Shown here: positions 1 through 7,002 of the stretch, one piece after another
Numbering within the stretch: position 1 is the first letter of the stretch
How the letters are laid out: the number at the start of each line of letters is the position of its first letter
Source of the DNA: Candidatus Zhuqueibacterota bacterium
Lineage (GTDB): Bacteria > Zhuqueibacterota > QNDG01
NCBI GenBank assembly: GCA_003645915.1
Contig: QNDG01000064.1
Coordinates: 1 to 7,177 of the forward strand
DNA length: 7,177 nt
Reading direction: 5' to 3'
Made by a program: the position numbers and the translations under genes
Notes under the pieces: model-generated
Seen by the model: only the letters and a program-made list of their open reading frames with translations
The model's database searches: none
What the model was told of the DNA's origin: nothing

Positions 1-61
1 AAGGAAAAGATAAAAATGCTGCTCCCGCGCTGATCCTTTTTATAAATTCCCGTCTGTTCAA
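1..61 (-). CDS. N-terminus of a Tat-exported protein (partial, runs off the left edge)
   Basis: Only the first 20 codons are in the window. Reading from a TTG at 61-59 they give M-NRREFIK-RISAGAAFLSFP, a textbook start of a twin-arginine signal peptide: the RR pair at residues 3-4, F at 6 and K at 8 match the RRxFxK consensus, and a small hydrophobic stretch (AGAAFLSF) begins the h-region. The TTG start is supported by a GGAG site 9 bases upstream and by an in-frame TAA at 70-68, which leaves no earlier start in this frame. The gene begins 15 bases after the stop of the toroid gene, so it is probably in the same operon. A Tat signal implies a protein folded, often with a cofactor, before export to the periplasm or surface. 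The mature domain is outside the window, so its function cannot be named; oxidoreductases, sulfatases and glycoside-active enzymes are all possible. Confidence 0.75.
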   Translation of the reverse strand, partial: MNRREFIKRISAGAAFLSFP

Positions 62-70
62 ATACTTTTA

Positions 71-74
71 CTCC
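71..74 (-). promoter_or_regulatory. Ribosome binding site deciding a TTG start
   Basis: GGAG (CTCC on the plus strand) lies 9 bases before the TTG of the Tat-signal gene, in the 15-base gap after the preceding stop codon. It is the main reason, with the Tat motif itself, for accepting a TTG start. Confidence 0.6.
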
Positions 75-76
75 GG

Positions 77-1198
77 TTAGTGTTCCCTGGTCATGTTTTC
101 CTCATCATCCGCTTTCATCAATAAATGCTTAAGTATCATAACCAAGTATCTCGGATAACTTCTTCTGTCCTTTAAAATCCCGTAATTATTTTTTGAGTAA
201 TAAAACGCTCCGTTTTTACTCTGCTGTGACAAAAGAAACCGGTATGCTTTTTCGTAAAGTCCTGAATAATCCGCAATTCCCAGTTTTTGGGCTGTGCAGA
301 GCGCAGCTCCGATAGCACCTGTGTAGTACGGCACAACAGGTTTTGATTTAAAACAGTTGTAATTACAATGACCGTCAATATCAACTCCGCCGGAAAGAAA
401 ATCTGCCATTTTGCTCATAATCCTGAACACATCACTGTTTTTTGTTGATTGATAAAAGGATGCAAGGTCCATAAGCTGAAAACTGTTGTACTGAAAACAG
501 AGGAAGTGTTCTCTTCCGGGGATTTCGTCAGTTGCAAAAGCGTACGGCAGCTCTCCGTTTTCTTTTTGTGTATATCCGATAAATTTTATCATCTCTTCAG
601 AATATACAAGATGCTCCTGAAGCCCTGTAACATCAAACAGTTCCGCAAGAAAAGCAAGAGCCAGAGTTGCATTATTCGGTACAAGTCTTCCGTTAATCCC
701 GGCAAAATAGTTGATTGCAAGGGAATCCCTGTACTTTAGAAATCCCGCTCTTGTTATTAAAAATTTATGCCATTTCAGAGCTCCTGCCAGATATTTCTCA
801 TCTTTTAAAAGAGTGTGGGCTTTTAAAAGGGCCCTGGCTCCGTAATTACCTTCTACTGTTGCAACTCTTCCTTTCCATTCAGGCAGAGGATACAGCCAGA
901 ATCCTTTCTCTGACTGCCGGGATAATATTCTGTCTGCAGTTAACTTTATTATTTTCAGATATTTATCGTCATGTAAAATCTGATACATAAGAGCATTATC
1001 AAAAACCCAGTATCCCTGACACTGAAGAAAATAATAGTTGTCATTATACGGGATAAACGGAGTATAGCTTTTTACAAAACGCCACAATCTGAAATTGAAC
1101 CTCAATCCCGGATCAGGACCGATTAATCCGGAACCATCCCAGTGACGGTCTAAAATATATTTGTAAAGTTTTTCTGCAGATTTGATTAATTCAGTCAT
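77..1198 (-). CDS. Soluble alpha/alpha-toroid repeat protein, candidate polysaccharide-acting enzyme, function unknown
   Basis: This 373-residue protein has no signal peptide or membrane span and is probably cytoplasmic. It is built of repeated helical hairpins of about 56-60 residues. Each unit ends in a Q/G-rich turn followed by aromatics: QSEKGFW (95-101), AGFLKY (151-156), QKENGELPY (211-219), GGVDIDGHCNYN (270-281) and QQSKNGAFYY (325-334). Each begins with an aromatic/Asn-rich helix start: YWVFDNAL (63-70), EGNYGARALL (116-125), PNNATLAL (174-181), FQYNSFQLMDLA (235-246), YYTGAIGAAL (291-300). The N-terminus (8-28) looks like the second half of a unit and the C-terminus (348-361) like the first half, so the two ends could close a six-hairpin ring. 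Rings of this kind occur in glycoside hydrolases, polysaccharide lyases, uronyl C5-epimerases and terpene cyclases. No catalytic signature of any one family is clear to me. Its ATG overlaps the stop of the preceding glycosyltransferase gene (ATGA), so translation is likely coupled; only a weak purine run (AAGAAAG) precedes it. The fold is inferred; the activity is unknown. Confidence 0.8.
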   Translation of the reverse strand: MTELIKSAEKLYKYILDRHWDGSGLIGPDPGLRFNFRLWRFVKSYTPFIPYNDNYYFLQCQGYWVFDNALMYQILHDDKYLKIIKLTADRILSRQSEKGFWLYPLPEWKGRVATVEGNYGARALLKAHTLLKDEKYLAGALKWHKFLITRAGFLKYRDSLAINYFAGINGRLVPNNATLALAFLAELFDVTGLQEHLVYSEEMIKFIGYTQKENGELPYAFATDEIPGREHFLCFQYNSFQLMDLASFYQSTKNSDVFRIMSKMADFLSGGVDIDGHCNYNCFKSKPVVPYYTGAIGAALCTAQKLGIADYSGLYEKAYRFLLSQQSKNGAFYYSKNNYGILKDRRSYPRYLVMILKHLLMKADDEENMTREH

Positions 1199-2172
1199 TT
1201 TTTCTTTCTTATTTTTTTATAAATATTAATTATTTTCTTAGCTATTTCAGACTCCTCAAGATGACTTATGTGCTGTCTGCCGTTTGTTCTTTTTGAATCT
1301 CTCAGGATAATTTCAAGTTTACGGCTTATATCAACTGCATCTCTCTTTACTGTAAAACATCCTTTACATCCATGAACAATTTCTGCAGCATCACCTGCAG
1401 GTACAGTTACCACAGGCAGATTACAGGCCATTGCTTCTTTAACAACATTGGGCGATCCTTCCCACAGAGAGGTTAAAACCATTGCATCGCATGCATTCAT
1501 ATACAAAGGTACAACCTCGTGCGGTTTTCCGTAAAGAATTACAAGCTCAACATCAATCCCCTTTTTCTGTAAAATCTCAATTGCTTTTTCCGCAACAGGA
1601 TACCCCTTTCTGACCCAGGACGGATTTGAGGGGAAAAGCACATATTTTTTTTGAAAATCCAGACCGCACTTTTCTCTTGCCTGTTTTCTGAGTATTGGCC
1701 TGAATTTTTCAAAATTTACACCGTTGGGAATAACAAAAACATTATGTTTCCTCGGCAGTTTTTCCTTCATCTCTTTTGATTTGACAATTACTGCAGGCAC
1801 AATAAGAGATAAAATTCTTCCTGCGGGCAAAAACAGTTTTGAAGTAAAATTAACTTTTCCTTTTTTGTTGGGATTACCGAGAACATCTCCGCCGCAGAAT
1901 GAAACCAGAACAGGAAGGTTCCACTGTAAAAACGAAATAATTCCGCTGTAACTGTAATGTGCGTGTATCAGATCAAAGGACTTGTCAAATGATTTTCTGA
2001 AAACCTGCCACCATGCCCACGGGTATTTTTTTATTCCCCTTTTTTCATTTATGTTTATTATCTCCATATCAATACCGAGCTTTCTTATGGAATCCATCTG
2101 GCTCTTGACAAATGCGCCGGCATGAATCTGGTCATCAGTAGGATACATATTTGTAACAACAAGGACTTTCAT
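1195..2172 (-). CDS. Family 4 glycosyltransferase (GT-B fold)
   Basis: A 325-residue cytoplasmic sugar transferase that adds a sugar, with retention of configuration, to the growing lipid-linked unit. The N-terminal Rossmann half begins MKVLVVTNMYP and contains the glycine/alanine-rich acceptor loop (HAGAF, 17-21) and IHAHYSYSG (69-77). The C-terminal donor-binding half has IPNGVNFEKFRP (148-159), the WVRKG stretch (186-190) expected to contact donor phosphates, and the E-x7-E signature EGSPNVVKEAMACNLPVV (E238 and E246). Length is slightly short for the family (usually 350-400). An in-frame GTG lies 9 bases further upstream (2181) and overlaps the previous stop codon, but the ATG at 2172 is preferred: it gives the canonical GT4 N-terminus and sits 8 bases after AAGAG, whereas that site would abut the GTG. 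The donor and acceptor sugars cannot be read from the sequence. Confidence 0.93.
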   Translation of the reverse strand: MKVLVVTNMYPTDDQIHAGAFVKSQMDSIRKLGIDMEIININEKRGIKKYPWAWWQVFRKSFDKSFDLIHAHYSYSGIISFLQWNLPVLVSFCGGDVLGNPNKKGKVNFTSKLFLPAGRILSLIVPAVIVKSKEMKEKLPRKHNVFVIPNGVNFEKFRPILRKQAREKCGLDFQKKYVLFPSNPSWVRKGYPVAEKAIEILQKKGIDVELVILYGKPHEVVPLYMNACDAMVLTSLWEGSPNVVKEAMACNLPVVTVPAGDAAEIVHGCKGCFTVKRDAVDISRKLEIILRDSKRTNGRQHISHLEESEIAKKIINIYKKIRKKK

Positions 2173-2177
2173 ATAAA

Positions 2178-3176
2178 TCACTCTTTTACTGTTAAAACGT
2201 CAACCGGATACTGAGACGGATCTTTTATTCTGTCAAAAAACAGCGATTTTATTGTGTAATACAGAATCACGCTTCTTTTTACAAAGCTCAGCAATGTGCG
2301 TTTTACACTTTTTTTCTTAATTGAAATCAATGCAAACATTAATCCTGTAATACCCGCAAATAGAACAAAGACATCATATCTTTTAAAAACAAGAGATAAA
2401 AAAGTCAAAACAATTACACCAGACAATAAAAGTCCGAAACTGATAATGAACCCCATTCTCTCACGCATGTATTGCAGCGCGGTTCCGTTTGTTCCGCATA
2501 GTTTTAAAGTGCTTCCCATTGAATATAAACCCGAACGTCCTCTTCTGAATATTTCCCTTATACTTTCTCTTACAGGCGCGTATGTAATTGCCATAGGAAC
2601 TGTTGTTCTGAAAAGAGAGTAACCCTCTTTTCGTACTCTGAGAGAAAGTTCAAGTTCCGGTGTTGCTTTGATAAAAGGATTAAAAGTACCTGCTTTTTCC
2701 AGAACAGATCTTTTATAAACTGCAATGCCGCCAAAGACCTTAACTTCTCCTGTTTTTACTGTATTGTATCTGTTCTTTTTCATACCGGAGAATCTTCCGT
2801 GTTCATCAATAAATATTTCATGTACAATACCTGCAACACCGCCTGCTTCGCTGTTCTTCTCAAGAAAATCAATAGCTTTTTCCGGCCAGTCTTTAAAAAT
2901 CAGTGTATCACCGTCAACAAAAAACACATATTTGCCGCTTGTATTAACAAAGCCCAGGTATCTTCCTGCAGACGAGGTTAACGGCCAATCAGGTTTAAGC
3001 TGAATTATTCGTACAGGATATTTTTTTACAATTTCAACACTTCGGTCTGTTGATGCTGAGTCAACATAAATAATCTCGCATGCATCAATCTTTGAAACTG
3101 CTTTTAAAACAGACAGAAGGCATTTCTCAATATGCCTTTCTTCATTCTTTCCTATGATAACTACCGAAAGATTCAC
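2178..3176 (-). CDS. Family 2 glycosyltransferase (GT-A fold) with C-terminal membrane helices
   Basis: A 332-residue inverting glycosyltransferase of the GT2 superfamily. The catalytic domain occupies about residues 1-230: the start VVIIGKNEE (5-13), DSASTD (39-44) in the nucleotide-binding region, and the metal-binding DGD (88-90) preceded by VFF. The usual acceptor-base motif ED-x-DL-xxR is represented by PELELSLRVRKEGY (173-186), with Glu where Asp is more common. Two hydrophobic helices follow (about 242-262 and 268-285) and a third weaker segment (about 297-313), so the enzyme is probably anchored to the cytoplasmic face of the inner membrane near its lipid-linked acceptor. It starts with GTG, which overlaps the flippase stop codon (GTGA) and is preceded by a strong AGGAGG. 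The gene ends 5 bases before the ATG of the GT4 gene. Sugar specificity is not predictable. Confidence 0.92.
   Translation of the reverse strand: MNLSVVIIGKNEERHIEKCLLSVLKAVSKIDACEIIYVDSASTDRSVEIVKKYPVRIIQLKPDWPLTSSAGRYLGFVNTSGKYVFFVDGDTLIFKDWPEKAIDFLEKNSEAGGVAGIVHEIFIDEHGRFSGMKKNRYNTVKTGEVKVFGGIAVYKRSVLEKAGTFNPFIKATPELELSLRVRKEGYSLFRTTVPMAITYAPVRESIREIFRRGRSGLYSMGSTLKLCGTNGTALQYMRERMGFIISFGLLLSGVIVLTFLSLVFKRYDVFVLFAGITGLMFALISIKKKSVKRTLLSFVKRSVILYYTIKSLFFDRIKDPSQYPVDVLTVKE
2181..2185 (-). promoter_or_regulatory. Ribosome binding site of the GT4 gene
   Basis: AAGAG (within AAAAGAG, positions 2187-2181) lies 8 bases before the ATG at 2172. It falls inside the last codons of the GT2 gene and favours that ATG over the GTG at 2181. 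Confidence 0.55.
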
Positions 3177-4609
3177 TTTTCCGGCCTCCTGCCCAAAATT
3201 ACAGACAAAACAGGAACCTGATCCGGTTTTACAGCTTTAAAAAGTATTGCAGAAACAAGATAAACTGCTGCGGCAGCAATTATCATGGCAATAACATTAA
3301 AATCAGGAGACAGGATTAAAAATAATCCCATTACAAGAGCTGCTGCAAAAGTCCGCACAAAAATCTGTAAGAACTTTATTGTAAAAAAGTTTTTGTGAAT
3401 AAATAAATATCTGTAAACAGCGCCTGCTGCAGATGAACATATTACTGCTGCTGCAGCACCCCACAGTCCGGTCAGAGGAATTAAAATAAATGCAAAACTT
3501 ATCCTTATGCTCATATTAATAATAATGCCGTAAAAATCAATTTTCTGATTATTGCTTCCAATAAGAATTGCAGAAAGAACCATTGAAATTCCGTAAAAAT
3601 TCAAAATCCATATTAAATATCTGAACAGAGGAGCAGACATTAAAAATTTATCGGAAAAAAGAAAAACAATGAGGTCAGTTGATAATATTGTTCCTCCTAT
3701 CGACACAGGTATAGTCAGTAAAAACAAATATTTAAGCGACTTTATTGTAAATTTTCTCAAATCATCAATTGAACTTTTATATGATCTTGCAGCAACAGGC
3801 TGAAGCGCTGCTTTATAGCTTTGCAGCACTAATCTTACAAATCCTACAAGACGCATTGCCACGCTGTAAAATCCTACAAGCTCCATTCCGAGAAGAAGAG
3901 AAAGTATTATAATTGTAATATTCCCTGAAAATGCATTAAATATCTGAGCCCCTGCAAATATCGGAAGCGTTTTAAATATTGCCTTAGTCTCAGATTTGTC
4001 AGGTTTTAAATCTAAAGTGCGTATCTTTATTTTCCCTACTGTTAAATTAATTAACAATCTTATACATGAAGAAATAAAAAACACAAAACTAAGGTAAACA
4101 AGGCCGTGCCCCGAATAGAGAACCAGAATACTTAAAACAAGTTTAAAAATATTCTCAGTAAAGATTCCGATAAATCCGAACTCTGTTTTTTCCAGCCCTA
4201 TAAAAAGAGCCTGAAACAGTAAATTTACCGTTGTAATTATAAGAGTCCCTGACATAATTATTGAAGAAATTCTCACAACTTCCGGGTAATCCACTATCCA
4301 GGCAAAGAGAATCATTATAAATGACATTATAAAAGATGAAATAAGTCCTATCAAAGCACCGCTGGTCAGCATTGAACCAGCTCTGGAATGATCTTTTGCA
4401 GTTTCCCTGATAATAACAGGTTCCAGCCCCATAGTTGCTATTTTCTGAAAGAGCCAGTAAAGTGAAAGAATTACAGCCCACTCTCCCATTCCTTTTGGGC
4501 CCAGACTGCGCGTAATAATAAGAACCAGAGCAAAAGATGTTATCATTCTGACAATAGTGCCTGCCAGAACAATTGAAGTATTTTTCATCAGATTTGATAT
4601 TAATTTCAT
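3173..4609 (-). CDS. wzx: Wzx-type polysaccharide repeat-unit flippase
   Basis: A 478-residue integral inner-membrane protein of the polysaccharide exporter (MVF/MOP) superfamily. It should flip undecaprenyl-diphosphate-linked oligosaccharides from the cytoplasmic to the periplasmic face. The N-terminal signature of the family is clear: ITRSLGPKGMGEWAV (32-46), then GLEPVIIRE (61-69) after the second helix. I count about 12-14 hydrophobic helices, for example 11-33, 43-59, 83-105, 113-135, 155-165, 170-188, 229-246, 293-315, 330-350, 359-378, 381-401, 417-434 and 437-458. The C-terminal half carries the typical GSNNQKIDFYGIIINMSIRI segment (351-370). No Shine-Dalgarno precedes the first ATG (4609); an in-frame ATG eight codons in (4588) also lacks one, so the exact start is uncertain. 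It lies 16 bases after the polymerase/ligase gene and overlaps the GT2 gene by 4 bases. Such membrane proteins diverge fast, so the substrate cannot be read. Confidence 0.93.
   Translation of the reverse strand: MKLISNLMKNTSIVLAGTIVRMITSFALVLIITRSLGPKGMGEWAVILSLYWLFQKIATMGLEPVIIRETAKDHSRAGSMLTSGALIGLISSFIMSFIMILFAWIVDYPEVVRISSIIMSGTLIITTVNLLFQALFIGLEKTEFGFIGIFTENIFKLVLSILVLYSGHGLVYLSFVFFISSCIRLLINLTVGKIKIRTLDLKPDKSETKAIFKTLPIFAGAQIFNAFSGNITIIILSLLLGMELVGFYSVAMRLVGFVRLVLQSYKAALQPVAARSYKSSIDDLRKFTIKSLKYLFLLTIPVSIGGTILSTDLIVFLFSDKFLMSAPLFRYLIWILNFYGISMVLSAILIGSNNQKIDFYGIIINMSIRISFAFILIPLTGLWGAAAAVICSSAAGAVYRYLFIHKNFFTIKFLQIFVRTFAAALVMGLFLILSPDFNVIAMIIAAAAVYLVSAILFKAVKPDQVPVLSVILGRRPEK
3185..3190 (-). 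promoter_or_regulatory. Strong ribosome binding site deciding a GTG start
   Basis: A perfect AGGAGG sits 8 bases before the GTG of the GT2 gene, within the last codons of the flippase gene. It shows that this organism uses Shine-Dalgarno initiation and supports the GTG start over any later ATG. Confidence 0.8.
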
Positions 4610-4612
4610 AAC

Positions 4613-4631
4613 AATTAATTTCTGATTAATT
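4613..4631 (-). repeat. AT-only inverted repeat at the polymerase/flippase junction
   Basis: AATTAAT (4613-4619) and ATTAATT (4625-4631) are perfect reverse complements separated by 5 bases. The repeat includes the polymerase stop codon and occupies the region just upstream of the flippase ATG where a ribosome binding site would be. The stem is all A/T, so it would be weak, and no T-run follows it, so it is not a terminator. It may have no function. Confidence 0.35.
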
Positions 4632-6101
4632 TTCGCTGTTCAGTTTATTTTCATCTCTGCTTATAATCCCTGCTGCTGTACCTAAAAGCACCCAGAGAGA
4701 ATAAACATTAGAACTTCCGAGACTTGTATTTTCAACCATACCCTGTATAAAAAATCCTGCAGAACCTGCTATTATTCCCAGTACAATCCACCCTGTTCTG
4801 TCTCTGTGTTTTTTAGAATACTTTACTCCATCAAAAATTATCATAAAAACAAAGCACAAAAAGAAAAACAGACCAGGCAGCCCTGTTTCCGCAGCAAACT
4901 GAAGAAGAAAATTATGCACAGGCACAGGATAATAATGAGTTATCTTATCAACACCAAAATCGTAATTTTGATGGACAAGAGTGTAATTGTTCAACCCCAC
5001 ACCAAAAACCGGATTAGCTCTGATTATTGCAAAAGCGATCTCCATCAAAGGTATTCTTACATATGCTGAGTTTTTATCATTTTCCGTTAAACGGTCTTTA
5101 ACCGGATTATCAGTAGTGATTATCAATAAAAACAGAGAAGAAATTATCATTAAGACTAAGATAACTGTAAGAATTTTTTTTAAAACAGAAGCGGTTTTTA
5201 GATAGTACATTAAAACAATGAATGCGCCTATTAGAAATCCTGCCCAACCCCCTCTTGAAAAAGTTGAAATCAGGATTCCTATTCCTCCCACAGTAAGCAG
5301 AAAACTGAAAAACCTTGGGAAACTTTTTATTTTATAAAATGTTAAAGCAAGTGCAAGGGGAAGAATAACATCTAAGTACCATGCCAGACCGTTTGCACCA
5401 CCGAAAGTTCCTCCTGCTCTGTAGTATTTTTCAGCCTGAACAACGGAAATTTCCGTACCGCTTAATCCAAGTATGGGAATGTTCAGGGATCCTGTAATCA
5501 GCTCTATTACCACAAAAAAGATCTCTATTCCAAGCCCGATCATTATAAAAATTATAACAAATTTATAATTATTTTCTTTACTACAGTAATTTGCCAAAAA
5601 AAGGAAAACAACACATGCCTTTACTATCTCAATCAGTTCGTAAAACGAATAATTGTACGAAACCGCTCTGCTCATAGACAGAACAGACATTACAATTAAT
5701 CCCAGAAGAGGTATTGTATATTTTGGGAAAAGCTTAATATTGATTCTTCGCTTATTGACTGCCTCAATAAAAAGGATAAACAGGATTAACATAAGAGTAA
5801 TATCGTGCATGGAAATGACAAACCCTTTTGCCCCACCCTGATGAAGAGGATGTACATTAATTGTTTTATCAATAATCAGAACCATTGATAAGACAAGTAT
5901 TGCTACCAGTATTTTTTTTGCATGATTATGCCAGGTTAACAAAAGAGGAGTAATTGCCACAAAAAAGGCCACTCCTGCATACAATCCGGGGAAATAACCC
6001 AGGAGCGTAAATGTGATTACAACACCGAACATAATTCCTGATAAGCCGAAAATAACAATCTGGAATTTTTGATCCGATATGTGTGGTTTATGCAGAACCA
6101 T
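4626..6101 (-). CDS. O-antigen polymerase/ligase family membrane protein (Wzy_C domain)
   Basis: A 491-residue inner-membrane protein that either polymerises flipped repeat units (Wzy) or transfers a glycan to an acceptor (WaaL-like ligase). It has about 12-14 hydrophobic helices (for example 14-35, 38-56, 63-78, 99-113, 128-143, 157-171, 180-203, 264-281, 286-300, 308-329, 407-424, 437-456, 463-480). Family hallmarks are GGTFGGANGLAWYLDVILPL (230-249), SRGGW (282-286) opening the Wzy_C domain, PVFGVGLNNY (364-373) and VHNFLLQFAAETGLPGL (395-411). The last lies at the end of a long loop (about 330-404) expected in the periplasm, with His396 as a likely functional residue. Sequence does not separate polymerases from ligases; the adjacent flippase gene favours Wzy. 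Only a poor ribosome site precedes the ATG, which follows the deacetylase stop by 9 bases, so translation may depend on coupling. Confidence 0.92.
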   Translation of the reverse strand: MVLHKPHISDQKFQIVIFGLSGIMFGVVITFTLLGYFPGLYAGVAFFVAITPLLLTWHNHAKKILVAILVLSMVLIIDKTINVHPLHQGGAKGFVISMHDITLMLILFILFIEAVNKRRINIKLFPKYTIPLLGLIVMSVLSMSRAVSYNYSFYELIEIVKACVVFLFLANYCSKENNYKFVIIFIMIGLGIEIFFVVIELITGSLNIPILGLSGTEISVVQAEKYYRAGGTFGGANGLAWYLDVILPLALALTFYKIKSFPRFFSFLLTVGGIGILISTFSRGGWAGFLIGAFIVLMYYLKTASVLKKILTVILVLMIISSLFLLIITTDNPVKDRLTENDKNSAYVRIPLMEIAFAIIRANPVFGVGLNNYTLVHQNYDFGVDKITHYYPVPVHNFLLQFAAETGLPGLFFFLCFVFMIIFDGVKYSKKHRDRTGWIVLGIIAGSAGFFIQGMVENTSLGSSNVYSLWVLLGTAAGIISRDENKLNSEN

Positions 6102-6110
6102 TTGTCAGAC

Positions 6111-6998
6111 TTAGCCTTTTATAAAATTTTCTGTAAAATCTCTTATTGTCATAAATTCAACACCTGTTCGGGACTTCATGTGTTCAAACAACAGTCTGTT
6201 CAGTTCAAATCTTTTCCGGACATTCTGTTCAAAAATAACGGGTGATCTTCTTAATGCCAGTCCTTCCACTTTAACAGAATACTGCTCCTCTCTTACTCTT
6301 TCTTTTGGTGCAAACTCAGCAGGATGAAAAAGATAAACAACCGGTTTTCCGGTAAGCAGAGATTCTCTGTACAGAAAATCAAAAAACAGTTTCATCCAGT
6401 TCAGTCCGAATGAATAAAGTGCTCCTGAAACAAAGGGCAGAATCAAAGCAGAAACAGGAACCACAAGCAGATTCATATCTCCCCTTTTATACGGGCTCTC
6501 CGGATTAGGATGATAAGGAATTCTCGGCGCTCTTATCCATCCTGGATTTATCAGGTTTGAACTTATAAAATCCAGCCTTTGAGAACAGACCGAGGAATCT
6601 GAGCTGTATCCGAGATCAACAAGAATTTTCTGTGTGATACTTGATGTTTTAACTCTCGGGCCCCTGAAAGAGACAATATCTGTTCCTGTACTTTTTTTCA
6701 ATATTGACGTAGCCTTTGTCAGCATATCACGCTGCAAGCCGCTGCTCATTGAAGAATACTCTTCATTCTGACCATGAGTTAATCCGTGGCACCCGACCTC
6801 ATGTCCGGACTTAACAATCCGGTTAAACACAGAAGAGTAATCTTTTGCTGTTTCTGCAACCCAGAAAAAAGTCGCCTTTATACCTGTTTGATCAAAAAGG
6901 TCAAGGCTCCTTTTAACAGCTTTTCTTTTCTCTTGTGCCGAAGCTTCCGGTGTCGGGTCTATATCGCATGTAATGCATACGGGAACACGCTTTCTCAT
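6111..6998 (-). CDS. NodB-type polysaccharide deacetylase
   Basis: A 295-residue member of carbohydrate esterase family 4, which uses a metal ion to remove N- or O-acetyl groups from sugars. NodB motifs are in order: ITCDID (9-14) with D12 as the likely base and D14 as metal ligand; GHEVGCHGLTH (65-75) with metal ligands H71 and H75; SFRGPR (110-115) with R112; SSDSS (132-136); and LFHPAEF (223-229) with H225. Motif 1 is DxD, unlike the DD of chitin deacetylases; this resembles the PgdA-like and exopolysaccharide-locus branch. Residues 160-225 form an insertion between the later motifs. The catalytic strand begins at residue 5 with no signal peptide, so it probably acts in the cytoplasm on lipid-linked or nucleotide-linked precursors. 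The ATG at 6998 is chosen over an in-frame TTG one codon upstream because AGGAG is 7 bases from the ATG. It follows the acyltransferase stop by 4 bases. Confidence 0.93.
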   Translation of the reverse strand: MRKRVPVCITCDIDPTPEASAQEKRKAVKRSLDLFDQTGIKATFFWVAETAKDYSSVFNRIVKSGHEVGCHGLTHGQNEEYSSMSSGLQRDMLTKATSILKKSTGTDIVSFRGPRVKTSSITQKILVDLGYSSDSSVCSQRLDFISSNLINPGWIRAPRIPYHPNPESPYKRGDMNLLVVPVSALILPFVSGALYSFGLNWMKLFFDFLYRESLLTGKPVVYLFHPAEFAPKERVREEQYSVKVEGLALRRSPVIFEQNVRKRFELNRLLFEHMKSRTGVEFMTIRDFTENFIKG

Positions 6999-7002
6999 CA
7001 AC

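Noticed and set aside
449..990. Two overlapping plus-strand frames (96 and 91 codons)
   Set aside because: Both are antisense to the repeat protein, whose internal repeats show that the minus-strand frame is the coding one.
1199..1225. T-rich run on the plus strand, resembling a terminator tail
   Set aside because: It encodes the lysine-rich C-terminus of the GT4 protein (KKIRKKK); no GC-rich stem precedes it on either strand.
2296..2622. Plus-strand open frame of 108 codons
   Set aside because: It is antisense to the GT2 gene's C-terminal half, and its translation looks like the reverse of hydrophobic coding sequence with no family features.
3424..3459. CTGCTGCAG repeated twice, with a palindromic core
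   Set aside because: It encodes alanine-rich membrane helix sequence in the flippase (AAAAV and AAGAV), which explains the GCA/GCT codon runs; no regulatory meaning needed.
4155..4481. Minus-strand frame of 108 codons inside the flippase
   Set aside because: It is an alternative frame within a gene with strong flippase motifs; the translation is Asn/Tyr/Cys-rich with no domain.
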